Assembly: GCF_900635155.1 (NCBI RefSeq)
Contig: NZ_LR134002.1
Span: forward strand, 1,798,001-1,862,000
DNA from: Streptococcus sanguinis
GTDB lineage: Bacteria > Bacillota > Bacilli > Lactobacillales > Streptococcaceae
Reading direction: 5' to 3'
Length of the DNA: 64,000 bases
The translations under genes were made by a program, and so were the position numbers. How positions within the stretch are numbered: the first letter of the stretch is position 1; the number at the start of each line of letters is the position of its first letter. A model generated the notes under the pieces. The model did not search any database. It was not told where the DNA came from and was given only the letters and a program-made list of their open reading frames with translations. Of the stretch, positions 9,182 to 17,058 are shown in pieces.

Positions 9182-9210
9182 ATTATACCACCAGAAAAAG
9201 CGATTGACAA
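9182..9210 (-). promoter_or_regulatory. alaT promoter
   Basis: TTGTCA (9205-9210), 17-base spacer, TATAAT (9182-9187) on the minus strand. It fixes the alaT start at 9148. Confidence 0.85.
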
Positions 9211-9343
9211 CAAAAAAATAAGCTCGCTTTTCATGTAATTAAAAAGAGAATCATAGGATACAAAGCGCCATTCTTCTTCTAATTCCTCAAAGTAAAGGAC
9301 TTTTTCTCAGCTTGCAATTTCCTGACAGCATTTCCATTTTATC

Positions 9344-9372
9344 TTTACTTTTTTTCTGAAAAGGGTTACAAT
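9344..9372 (+). promoter_or_regulatory. uspA promoter
   Basis: TTTACT (9344-9349), 17-base spacer, TACAAT (9367-9372). The leader would be about 115 bases. Confidence 0.65.
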
Positions 9373-9492
9373 AGAAACAAGAAAATAGTTGCAAATCACT
9401 CGGACGTTATGGACTGATTGATTTTTGGTCAGCCCAATCATTCTGTGAATGATGCGACGTCCTTTGCCGACCATTTTAGAGGAGGTAGCTCT

Positions 9493-9945
9493 ATGACTCA
9501 GAAATATGAAAACATTATGGTTGCTGTGGATGGTTCTCACGAATCCGAACTAGCCTTTGAAAAGGGCGTTAACGTAGCTCTCCGAAACGGCTCTCGTCTC
9601 ACCATCGCCCATGTCATTGATACCCGGGCTTTGCAAAGTGTCTCAACCTTTGATGCAGATGTCTACGAGGACTTACAGGAAGATGCCAAAAAGCTGACAG
9701 CAGAGCTGAAAGAAAAGGCTCAGAAATCCGGTATCAAGTATGTTGACATTGTCATTGAGATGGGCAATCCCAAGACTCTCTTGGCGACAGATATCCCTGA
9801 AGAGCACAAAGTGGATTTGATCATGGTCGGTGCTACCGGTCTCAATGCCTTTGAGCGCCTGCTAGTCGGATCGTCCTCCGAATATATCCTGCGCCACGCC
9901 AAGGTTGACTTGCTGGTGGTCAGAGACCCAGAAAAAACTTTGTAA
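9493..9945 (+). CDS. universal stress protein, UspA family
   Basis: Cytoplasmic protein of 150 residues with a single Usp domain. The ATP-binding motif G-x2-G-x9-G-(S/T) is intact in GATGLNAFERLLVGSSS near residue 116-132, so it is of the nucleotide-binding class. The start at MTQKYENIM is supported by AGAGGAGG about 10 bases upstream; the open frame extends 25 codons further without a ribosome site. It is monocistronic, with its own promoter and a shared convergent terminator. Confidence 0.92.
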   Translation: MTQKYENIMVAVDGSHESELAFEKGVNVALRNGSRLTIAHVIDTRALQSVSTFDADVYEDLQEDAKKLTAELKEKAQKSGIKYVDIVIEMGNPKTLLATDIPEEHKVDLIMVGATGLNAFERLLVGSSSEYILRHAKVDLLVVRDPEKTL

Positions 9946-9978
9946 AAACTAGAGCAGTTCACTGACTGCTCTAGTTTT
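9945..9978. terminator. bidirectional terminator, uspA / HAD fusion gene
   Basis: Arms AAACTAGAGCAG (9946-9957) and CTGCTCTAGTTT (9966-9977), with A-run and T-run flanks. It serves both converging genes and includes the stop codon of the minus-strand gene. Confidence 0.9.
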
Positions 9979-11374
9979 CTTCTTTCTGCTCTATGCTACG
10001 CTGGTAAGCCTGAATTTGTCGTTCCAGTTCTTCTTTGATAGCTCCTTCGGGAGCGTATTTTTCTTCCCAATCATCTGGTTTGAGGATTTTATGGGTGACA
10101 GGGTCAAAGTGAGCCTTCCCATCTGGGAAAATTTTGCCCATATTAGCCCGATGGACAATATCGAACAGCTGCTCTGGATCTACTCCCATCAGGACAAAAC
10201 TGCCATAAGTAAAATAAAGAGTATCAATCAAGGCATCTACCTGACCGACCAGAGAAACCTCAGCTTGACTCTTAGAGCGAACCTTGTCGGCAGCCTTGTC
10301 AAGCGCCTGATGGAGATAGGCTACAGAACTGTCAAAGTCTTCCTCTGACTTACTAGCTGCTCGCAGAAACTCGACCAGCTCTTCCAGTTTGAAGCCTGCT
10401 CGATAGCGAGCGTCCTGAGACGACCAAGCAATCGGCTCTTCCTGAGTACTTTCATCAATGACACTATGGAACTCTTTAACCTTATTAAAGTGATGGTCGC
10501 TGCTAGTAAAGACCTTTTCCCTCGCTAGGATACCAAAATGCTCCAGAGCCTTGTGAATCCCATCCTGACTATTGCTGGTGGTTGTGTGCTTGGCCACTTC
10601 CTTGACCGAGCTGGTTCCATTTCCCATAGCAATGGACAGGCCAACGCCCGATAGCATTTCCAAGTCATTGTCAGAGTCACCGAAGGCCATGACCTGATGA
10701 ATGTCAAAACCATATTCCTTGCCGACTCGGCGAATTCCCTCTAGCTTAGATGTATCTTTATTGATAATATCGACCGCATAGGGGCTGCTGCGGGTAAATT
10801 TCAAATCAGGAAAGTCTGCTTCAATCTTACGGCTTTCTTCTGGACTGGCCAAAATCAAAGCTTGATAAATCGGCTCCTGAATCAGCTGCAGGAGATCCTT
10901 TTCATGCTGGGGCAGGGCCTTGCTGATGACTTTATTAAAACCGTGACTGACCGTTCGCGCCATTCGCTTAGGGATGAAGCGGCTAGTCCACTGGGAGAAC
11001 GGGCTCATGCCAAAGGACATAATCTTTGATCCCAGCATAGCTTCAGCCGTTCCCAAGGAAATTTCTTTCCGATGCTTCTTAGCATAGGCGATTAAATCCC
11101 GCAGACTCTGCTTGTCAATGGGACTGGCAGAAATTACCCTGTCTCTTGAAAAAATATACTGGCCATTGTAGGTCACAGCAAAGTCTAAGTCCAATTGCTC
11201 CATAAAAGGTTTGACAAAGAAAGGACCGCGGCCGGTTGCCAAACCGACCAATATTCCTTGTTCCTTTAAACTCTGAATAGCCTTTTCTGTAGATTTCAAA
11301 ACCGTTCGACTGTCATTGACCAGTGTCCCATCAATATCAAAAAAGACGGCCTTTACTTCCATTGATTTTCTCAT
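9971..11374 (-). CDS. HAD-IIB (Cof-type) phosphatase fused to a MazG-like domain
   Basis: Protein of 467 residues with two domains. Residues 1-270 are a Cof-type HAD phosphatase: motif I DIDGTL near residue 13 and the late acidic motif GDSDNDLEML near 234. Residues about 300-450 (EELVEFLRAA, QVDALIDTLYFTYG, ANMGKIFPDGKAHFDP) resemble all-alpha MazG/PRA-PH NTP pyrophosphohydrolases, with acidic residues spaced for metal binding. Cof enzymes alone are about 270 residues, so this is a real fusion. It may remove and then dephosphorylate an unwanted nucleotide or sugar phosphate; the substrate is unknown. An extended -10 (TGTTATAAT) lies at 11398-11403. Confidence 0.8.
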   Translation of the reverse strand: MRKSMEVKAVFFDIDGTLVNDSRTVLKSTEKAIQSLKEQGILVGLATGRGPFFVKPFMEQLDLDFAVTYNGQYIFSRDRVISASPIDKQSLRDLIAYAKKHRKEISLGTAEAMLGSKIMSFGMSPFSQWTSRFIPKRMARTVSHGFNKVISKALPQHEKDLLQLIQEPIYQALILASPEESRKIEADFPDLKFTRSSPYAVDIINKDTSKLEGIRRVGKEYGFDIHQVMAFGDSDNDLEMLSGVGLSIAMGNGTSSVKEVAKHTTTSNSQDGIHKALEHFGILAREKVFTSSDHHFNKVKEFHSVIDESTQEEPIAWSSQDARYRAGFKLEELVEFLRAASKSEEDFDSSVAYLHQALDKAADKVRSKSQAEVSLVGQVDALIDTLYFTYGSFVLMGVDPEQLFDIVHRANMGKIFPDGKAHFDPVTHKILKPDDWEEKYAPEGAIKEELERQIQAYQRSIEQKEEN

Positions 11375-11431
11375 TCTTTCCTTTTATGATACAATAAATT
11401 ATAACACAAAAATGACATACAATCACATGAA

Positions 11432-11506
11432 TTGCAGAAAAGAAAAGCTGGAGTAATATCTATGCAACAGGATTGAAAACTCTATGAAAATATAATGTGA
11501 GTTTTC
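11432..11506 (+). promoter_or_regulatory. asparaginase promoter and leader inverted repeat
   Basis: TTGCAG (11432-11437), 16-base spacer, TAATAT (11454-11459). Downstream a perfect 8-base inverted repeat GAAAACTC (11475-11482) / GAGTTTTC (11499-11506) lies in the leader and could be an operator or an mRNA hairpin. Confidence 0.5.
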
Positions 11507-11542
11507 ATCTCTGCATTATGACTACAAGGAGAAAAAGGATTT

Positions 11543-12505
11543 ATGACAAAGAAAATCTTGGTCCTGCACACAGGAGGAACTCTTTCCATGCAGGCTGACG
11601 GCTCTGGGGCTGTCGTTACCAATGCTGATAACCCTATGAACCATGTGACAGTTCCGCTTGAAGGGATTGAGACGGAAGTCATTGACTTTTTTAATATTCC
11701 CAGTCCTCATATCACGCCCCAGCACATGCTCAAGCTTTACCAGAAAATCAAAGCCAGTGCTGACCAATTTGACGGAGTAGTTATTACTCATGGGACGGAC
11801 ACTTTAGAAGAGACGGCTTACTTTCTGGATACTATGCAGCTGCCGAAGATTCCAGTCGTTCTGACCGGAGCTATGCGCAGTTCCAATGAGCTAGGGAGCG
11901 ATGGAGTCTATAACTACCTGACAGCCCTGCGGGTGGCTAGTGATGAAAAAGCCAGTGATAAAGGCGTGCTTGTCGTTATGAATGACGAGGCACATGCTGC
12001 CAAGTATGTAACTAAGACCCACACGACCAATGTCAGCACCTTCCAGACACCGACTCACGGACCGCTTGGCTTGATTATGAAGCAGGAAATTCTCTATTTT
12101 AAGACAGCGGAACCTCGGGTCCGCTTTGACTTGAACAGCATTTCTGGTCTGGTGCCCATCATTCCAGCTTATGCTGGCATGAAGACTGAACTGCTGGATA
12201 TGCTGGATTTAGACAAGATAGATGGCCTCATCATAGAAGCATTCGGTGCTGGCAACCTCCCCAAGGAAGTAGCTGACAAGCTGGCTGATATGATAGCAGC
12301 CGGACTGCCAATTGCTCTGGTCTCTCGCTGCTTTAACGGAATCGCTGAGCCAGTCTATGCTTATGAAGGAGGCGGTGTCCAACTGCACCAGGCTGGTATT
12401 TTCTTCGTCAAAGAGCTCAATGCCCAAAAAGCCAGAATCAAACTGCTCATCGCCCTGAATGCTGGACTAAAAGGCCAAGAACTCCGGGATTATATGGAAG
12501 GTTGA
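11543..12505 (+). CDS. ansA: type I (cytoplasmic) L-asparaginase
   Basis: Hydrolyses asparagine to aspartate and ammonia. It has 320 residues, right for the type I enzyme, and no signal peptide. Both nucleophile threonine regions are present: LHTGGTLSMQ near residue 11 and THGTDTLEETAYF near 85. AAGGAG lies 11 bases before the ATG. It is monocistronic and transcribed against its neighbours; a hairpin terminator within the following repeat closes it. Confidence 0.93.
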   Translation: MTKKILVLHTGGTLSMQADGSGAVVTNADNPMNHVTVPLEGIETEVIDFFNIPSPHITPQHMLKLYQKIKASADQFDGVVITHGTDTLEETAYFLDTMQLPKIPVVLTGAMRSSNELGSDGVYNYLTALRVASDEKASDKGVLVVMNDEAHAAKYVTKTHTTNVSTFQTPTHGPLGLIMKQEILYFKTAEPRVRFDLNSISGLVPIIPAYAGMKTELLDMLDLDKIDGLIIEAFGAGNLPKEVADKLADMIAAGLPIALVSRCFNGIAEPVYAYEGGGVQLHQAGIFFVKELNAQKARIKLLIALNAGLKGQELRDYMEG

Positions 12506-12536
12506 GAGAAAAAGTCCCTATTTATTTTCTTTAAAT

Positions 12537-12722
12537 CAAAAAGAGAGTGGGACAGAAATCGGGAATTCGTTAGAATTCGATTTCGTCGTCCACCTCCGCA
12601 CAGTTGAGTAGGGCTGTAAAAGCTGATGAAATCAGCGTAGTAGAGCCCACTCAACCACTGCGTCTTGCTCGACAATCCTAAGACAATTGAGAGGCTAGGA
12701 CTTTTGTCCCAGCCTCTTTTTT
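12537..12722. repeat. dispersed intergenic repeat with terminator hairpins
   Basis: About 185 bases bounded by AGAGTGGGACAGAAAT at the left and TTTTGTCCCAGCCTCTTTTT at the right, near-complementary ends. The centre is a long imperfect palindrome, GTTGAGT (12603-12609) to ACTCAAC (12649-12655), with inner arms GCTGAT/ATCAGC. The right end is a good plus-strand terminator: GAGGCTAGGAC (12691-12701) / GTCCCAGCCTC (12706-12716) and a T-run, probably ending ansA mRNA. I recall similar GGGACA/GTCCC elements at many streptococcal intergenic sites, but cannot count copies here. Confidence 0.7.
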
Positions 12723-12770
12723 GACTCTTTCATATTCTAACACTGGGAAAACTTCATTGAATCGCTGGTC

Positions 12771-12827
12771 TTAGAAGATAACCTCAAACAGAGACTCTAG
12801 AATTTCAAAAATATAATCACTTACCAT
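12771..12827 (-). CDS. possible 18-residue hydrophobic acidic peptide
   Basis: Micro-ORF reading MVSDYIFEILESLFEVIF. It has an almost perfect Shine-Dalgarno site (GGAGGTGA, spacing 3-5) that lies inside the other micro-ORF and overlaps its end. The peptide is amphipathic, with net charge about -4 and no cysteines or signal peptide. Nothing recognised by family. The ribosome site is far better than chance would give; expression is unproven. Confidence 0.4.
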   Translation of the reverse strand: MVSDYIFEILESLFEVIF

Positions 12828-12894
12828 AGGTCACCTCCATTTTCTGAGCTTGCTTAAATGTATTCGGATAGCAGACTTTGATTGCAACTTTCAT
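12817..12894 (-). CDS. possible 25-residue basic peptide
   Basis: Micro-ORF starting MKVAIKVCYPNTFKQ and ending EVTYGK, with GCGAGG about 7 bases before the ATG. Its last codons overlap the ribosome site and first 11 bases of the second micro-ORF, so translation of the two would be coupled. Unknown function; it may simply be a leader for the downstream peptide. Confidence 0.35.
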   Translation of the reverse strand: MKVAIKVCYPNTFKQAQKMEVTYGK

Positions 12895-12923
12895 AGCTTT
12901 TACCTCGCTTATCATTAATTCTT

Positions 12924-12989
12924 TAAGAACAAAAACGAAACTCTTGGAGTGTTTAGCTTCAAGTTTGGTCCCTAATCTTTTTGTTCTTA
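12924..12989. repeat. 12-base perfect inverted repeat upstream of the micro-ORFs
   Basis: TAAGAACAAAAA (12924-12935) and TTTTTGTTCTTA (12978-12989), 42 bases apart, in the leader side of the micro-ORF pair. The loop holds smaller pairings (AAACTC/GAGTGTTT). It could be a long RNA stem hiding nothing of the ORF start, or a weak terminator. I see no gene in 12990-13120. Confidence 0.45.
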
Positions 12990-13124
12990 CTTGGATATAA
13001 GGATACAGCTCTAAGCTTAAGAATCTCTTATAGATTTCTTAGGGAAAGCTTATAGTCAAAGAAGTCCAGCAATCTCTATCTACTATTTGAAATGAACAAG
13101 TCTTTTCAATCAAATACAAAAAAA

Positions 13125-13299
13125 CTTCACCAATCGGGTGAAGCTTGTGATTTATTAGGAGATTGTTGATGAAAAAATTCTAATTTATTCTGCTTCTTTG
13201 AGTGCCTCATACCTCGCAAGTCTTCTAGTCTTCAAGCTTTGGTTACAGGATGTTAAGGGAAGTTTACATTGTCATTGGTCCTACCTCTTTCTTTGATTT
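13125..13299 (-). ncRNA. csRNA-like small RNA (CiaR-dependent type)
   Basis: Minus-strand unit of about 175 nt after recG. It has a CiaR-like promoter (13306-13338), no convincing ORF and an intrinsic terminator CTTCACC-cgat-TGGTGAAG followed by seven T (13125-13150). Just before the terminator is an A/U-rich single-stranded stretch with CAUCAACAAUCUCCUAAU (about 13155-13177), complementary to a Shine-Dalgarno site and a start codon. That is the hallmark of streptococcal csRNAs, which repress translation by pairing at start sites. The predicted length is somewhat above the pneumococcal examples. Confidence 0.65.
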
Positions 13300-13305
13300 G
13301 ACAAT

Positions 13306-13338
13306 AGTATAATCCCTCAAACTTAAAGCCTACTTATA
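13306..13338 (-). promoter_or_regulatory. CiaR site and promoter of the csRNA-like gene
   Basis: Minus-strand TATAAG-N5-TTTAAG (13322-13338) matches the CiaR direct repeat TTTAAG-N5-TTTAAG at 11 of 12 positions. A TATACT -10 (13306-13311) follows after 10 bases, the spacing typical of CiaR-activated promoters. Confidence 0.65.
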
Positions 13339-13371
13339 AATAACTTGCAGGAAACTTAATCCAAAGAACTC

Positions 13372-15387
13372 TTAATCTAGGTAATCTCGCTTGTCCAAAT
13401 GAAGAGCAATCAAGTGCCAACTAGGATCTGTCCGCCAGTTCGGATCAGCTGTAATCTGGCTGGCAACCTTTCTGGCTTCTTCTAAAATCGGATAATCTTC
13501 TACGATGTCTGCCACTTGAAACTCAGGAATACCAGACTGTCGAGTGCCAAAGATTTCTCCAGAGCCTCGCATTTTCAGATCCTCCTCAGCCAGCAGGAAA
13601 CCATCAGTCGTCTCAGTCATGATTTTCATGCGGCGCTTGCCCGACTCCGTCTTAGGATTGGCAACAAGGACGGCATAAGACTGCTTGCTGCCTCGGCCGA
13701 CACGGCCTCGCAGCTGATGAAGCTGGCTGAGTCCGAATCGATCCGCATCCATGATGAGCATCACCGTAGCATTTGGGACATTGACTCCGACCTCAATGAC
13801 TGTGGTAGAGACCAGAATATCAGTCCGCCCTTCCTTAAAGTCCTGCATAATCGCCTCTTTTTCCTCGCTCTTCATCTTGCCATGAAGCAGAGCCACTTGT
13901 GCCTGCTGACCAAAATAGGCTGTCAGTTCTTCTTCTAAGGCAATGGCATTCTTAAGATCCAAAGCTTCTGACTCCTCAATCAAAGGAGAAATAAAATAGA
14001 CCTGAGCTCCCTTATGGAGCTCTTTTTTCAGCCAGCCAAGGACGACTTCCAACTGCTCATGCTTGACCCAGCGGGTGATGATTGGCTTTCGTCCCGCCGG
14101 CATCTGGTCAATGATGGACACATCCATATCACCAAATGCTGTAATAGCAAGGGTTCTGGGAATAGGCGTCGCCGTCATCATGAGGACATCAGGATTGTCT
14201 CCCTTTTCCCGTAAAATCCGGCGTTGTTCCACACCAAAGCGATGCTGCTCGTCAATAATGACCAAGCCCAATGCATGGTAACGGACTCCTTCCTGAATCA
14301 GGGCATGGGTTCCGACAATCATGTCCACCTGCCCCTTTTCAATCGCTGCCAAGGTCTCCCGGCGTTCAGCTGCTTTCATTCCCCCAGTAAGCAGGGCCAG
14401 CTTCAATTCTGGAAATAGCTGAGCTAGGCTGTCAAAATGCTGCTCAGCTAAAATTTCTGTTGGAACCATCAGAGCTGACTGAAAGCCTGCTGTATAAACA
14501 GCATACATAGCCAGACCAGCGACTACTGTTTTTCCGCTTCCTACATCGCCCTGCAGCAGACGATTCATGTGCCCAGGCGACCGCAAATCATGCAAAATCT
14601 CTGTCAGACTGCGCTCCTGAGCCGAAGTCAGCTCAAAAGGTAAGCTCTGCTTTTTCTCGGCCACAGCATCCGACTGCCAATCAATTTTTAATCCATTGCT
14701 GACAGCCTTGGTTTCTCTCTTTAAGACCTGCAGCTGCATCTGGAAATAAAAGAGTTCTTCAAATTTAACCCGCCGAATAGCCTGCTTGTAGTCCGCCAAA
14801 TCCTTTGGAAAATGCATAGCCCGCACAGCCTCAACTCTGCTCACTAGCTGGTAGCGTTCCAGCAGGGACTGGGGCACATTTTCCTCTAAGAGCAAGTCTA
14901 ATCCTTGGTCAAAGGCAGTCTTAATCAGCTTGACCAGACTGGCCTGACTAATTCCCTGAGCCAGCCGATAGACAGGTTGCAAGTCGTCCTCTATCTGAGC
15001 CAGTAGTTTCATTCCAGTCAGACTAGCCTTGGCTTTGTCCCACTTTCCAAAGACGGCTATATTAGCTCCCACTTCAATCTTGTCCGCCAGATAAGGCTGG
15101 TTAAAGAAATTAACTGCCAGAGCGACTTCTCCCTGCTTGATAGTGAAGCGCAGGCGATTGCGTTTGTAGCCATAATACTGGACATTGGCTGGGGTCACGA
15201 CCTGACCAGAAATAACCGCCTTTTCTCCATCCTCCAAGTCTAGGACATTCTTACTCTTAAAATCCTCATAACGAAAAGGAAAATAAAGCAGCAAATCCTG
15301 CAAGGTCTCTAAACCCAGCTTGGCAAATTTTTCTGCTGATTTCGGTCCTACACCAGGCAGAACCGTCAAAGGTTGGTGTAAATTCAT
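13372..15387 (-). CDS. recG: ATP-dependent DNA helicase RecG
   Basis: Branched-DNA helicase of 671 residues that regresses stalled forks and processes recombination intermediates. An N-terminal OB/wedge domain (about 1-200) precedes Walker A LLQGDVGSGKTVV near 280, the DEQH box near 381, motif III TATPIPRTLA near 411 and motif VI HQLRGRVGRG near 581. Full length, with GAGGAATT before ATG. It is the last gene of the secA-aro-acpS-alr-recG run; the csRNA-like gene starts 60 bases past its stop. Confidence 0.97.
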   Translation of the reverse strand: MNLHQPLTVLPGVGPKSAEKFAKLGLETLQDLLLYFPFRYEDFKSKNVLDLEDGEKAVISGQVVTPANVQYYGYKRNRLRFTIKQGEVALAVNFFNQPYLADKIEVGANIAVFGKWDKAKASLTGMKLLAQIEDDLQPVYRLAQGISQASLVKLIKTAFDQGLDLLLEENVPQSLLERYQLVSRVEAVRAMHFPKDLADYKQAIRRVKFEELFYFQMQLQVLKRETKAVSNGLKIDWQSDAVAEKKQSLPFELTSAQERSLTEILHDLRSPGHMNRLLQGDVGSGKTVVAGLAMYAVYTAGFQSALMVPTEILAEQHFDSLAQLFPELKLALLTGGMKAAERRETLAAIEKGQVDMIVGTHALIQEGVRYHALGLVIIDEQHRFGVEQRRILREKGDNPDVLMMTATPIPRTLAITAFGDMDVSIIDQMPAGRKPIITRWVKHEQLEVVLGWLKKELHKGAQVYFISPLIEESEALDLKNAIALEEELTAYFGQQAQVALLHGKMKSEEKEAIMQDFKEGRTDILVSTTVIEVGVNVPNATVMLIMDADRFGLSQLHQLRGRVGRGSKQSYAVLVANPKTESGKRRMKIMTETTDGFLLAEEDLKMRGSGEIFGTRQSGIPEFQVADIVEDYPILEEARKVASQITADPNWRTDPSWHLIALHLDKRDYLD

Positions 15388-15492
15388 AATTCCTCTTTCA
15401 GTTCTGATACTGCTGCAGTTCTAAAATCACAGACAGGGGGGCAAAGCTAGAACATTATCAAATACTACAAGCGGTTCCCTGCATTAATCTTC

Positions 15493-16602
15493 TTAGTTTT
15501 TATAGACCCTCGGTACACGGTCGCTAATCAAGCAAACCACTTCATAGTTAATGGTACCGCGCTTTTCGGCTACATCTGTCGCAGTAATGGTCTCTGCTCC
15601 GCTATTTCCAATCAACACAACCGGAGTGCCAAGAGGATAAGCTTGAGGCAGGCGCACTGTAATTTGGTCCATGGAAACGCGGCCAACAATTGGGCAACGC
15701 TGACCATCAATCAAGACATCAAAGCCCTGCATATCCCGTGTCCAGCCATCCGCATAACCCAAAGGAATGGTACCAATCCACTCTTGAGACTTGCTCGTGT
15801 AGGTGGCTCCATAGCCAACATCTGCTCCAGCCTCAACTTCCTTGACATGCACCAATTCTGAGACCAGAGTCAAGGCAGGCTTGAATTCATAAGGAAGTTC
15901 CAAGACTCTTCCGCTAGGGTTGAGACCATAGATGATATCCCCCAGCCGAACTGCATTTAGAACGGTCTCGCTGTGCCAGAGAGAGGTAGCGGAATTACTA
16001 GCGTGAACGAGAGGGGGAACACTGTCCAGCTCAGATAAGATCTGATGAAAACGAGCCAGCTGGGCTTCAAACTTATGGTGCTCCGCTTCATCTGCCGTTG
16101 CAAAGTGGGTAAAAATTCCCTCCGCGACAGCCCCAGCAGCCTGCAAGCGATGGATTGCCTCCTGAGCTTCCTGACTATCTCGAAATCCAATCCGCCCCAT
16201 ACCAGAGTCAATCTTAATATGAAAATTCAATCCTGTTAAGTCTTTTTCCTCAGCTAAAGCTAGATCCAGCCACTCCAGACTGGCTACGGTCAGAGACACC
16301 TTTTCATTTCTAGCCAGCGGAAGCACAGCCAAATCTGATACTCCTAGCACCAGAATTTTTTTGCCAATGCCAGCTGAGCGCAGCTCCAAGGCTTCATCAA
16401 TATTAGACACACAAAAACCATCTACGAGCGGCTCAATGTGTCTAGAAACCTCAATAGATCCGTGGCCATAAGCATTGGCTTTAACGACAGCCCACTTCTC
16501 TGTCGTCTGAGGCAGATGGGCACTCAGTTGTCTAATATTAAAAGCAATAGCAGCTAAATCAATCACTGCCTTGCTAGGTCTATGCAGACTAGCTTTCATC
16601 AT
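15493..16602 (-). CDS. alr: alanine racemase
   Basis: PLP enzyme of 369 residues making D-alanine for peptidoglycan and teichoic acids. The PLP lysine lies in [10 protein letters not shown] near residue 41, and the second catalytic base, Tyr, in GYGATYTS near 266. The start overlaps acpS by 14 bases, a conserved streptococcal arrangement. Two adjacent methionines allow a start one codon later. Confidence 0.97.
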   Translation of the reverse strand: MMKASLHRPSKAVIDLAAIAFNIRQLSAHLPQTTEKWAVVKANAYGHGSIEVSRHIEPLVDGFCVSNIDEALELRSAGIGKKILVLGVSDLAVLPLARNEKVSLTVASLEWLDLALAEEKDLTGLNFHIKIDSGMGRIGFRDSQEAQEAIHRLQAAGAVAEGIFTHFATADEAEHHKFEAQLARFHQILSELDSVPPLVHASNSATSLWHSETVLNAVRLGDIIYGLNPSGRVLELPYEFKPALTLVSELVHVKEVEAGADVGYGATYTSKSQEWIGTIPLGYADGWTRDMQGFDVLIDGQRCPIVGRVSMDQITVRLPQAYPLGTPVVLIGNSGAETITATDVAEKRGTINYEVVCLISDRVPRVYKN

Positions 16603-16951
16603 CTTCCTCCAAAATAACGCTGGCTGTAACCAGGCCAGCAGCGTGGCTGAGCGAAATCCAAACCTTGCCAGTAAAAGGTGACCGGCTGAAATAAGGCGCT
16701 CCCTGACGGTCGTTTAAAATCTCCAAGTCTTGAAACTTGAGCTTACCGATACCGGTTCCCCAAGCTTTAGAAAAAGCCTCCTTGGCAGCCCAACGGCCAG
16801 CCAGAAATTCGATTTTCCGTTTGCCAGATAACTCCTCAAAACGAGTAAGCTCCGCCTTGGTCAGCACCTTCTTTGCAAAGCGGGCATTTTTCAGATAGGC
16901 TCGCTCAATGGCAGCCAACTCTTCTATGTCAATTCCGTGTCCTTTTATCAT
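16589..16951 (-). CDS. acpS: holo-[acyl-carrier-protein] synthase
   Basis: Transfers phosphopantetheine from CoA to acyl carrier protein. It has 120 residues, the usual size. Mg-binding Asp lies in GHGIDIEE near residue 8 and Glu in [15 protein letters not shown] near 58. It sits between the aromatic genes and alr, overlapping alr by 14 bases. Confidence 0.96.
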   Translation of the reverse strand: MIKGHGIDIEELAAIERAYLKNARFAKKVLTKAELTRFEELSGKRKIEFLAGRWAAKEAFSKAWGTGIGKLKFQDLEILNDRQGAPYFSRSPFTGKVWISLSHAAGLVTASVILEEDDES

Positions 16952-16974
16952 ATCATTCTCTGGAAAGGCGACAA

Positions 16975-17000
16975 AACTCAGCTGGGCCGCCAGCTGAGTT
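16975..17000 (-). terminator. hairpin between the DAHP synthase gene and acpS
   Basis: Perfect 10-base stem AACTCAGCTG / CAGCTGAGTT with a 6-base loop; on the minus strand a short TTTTG run follows. It may end most secA-aro mRNA, with read-through to acpS. Confidence 0.7.
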
Positions 17001-17058
17001 CGTCTTCACCCGACAGTTAGTCCTCTTTACAGGTCAAGACTGTCCCTTTCAATTTTCC

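Noticed and set aside
11473..11496. TTGAAA and TATAAT as the asparaginase promoter
   Set aside because: The spacer is only 12 bases; TTGCAG-N16-TAATAT just upstream is better spaced.
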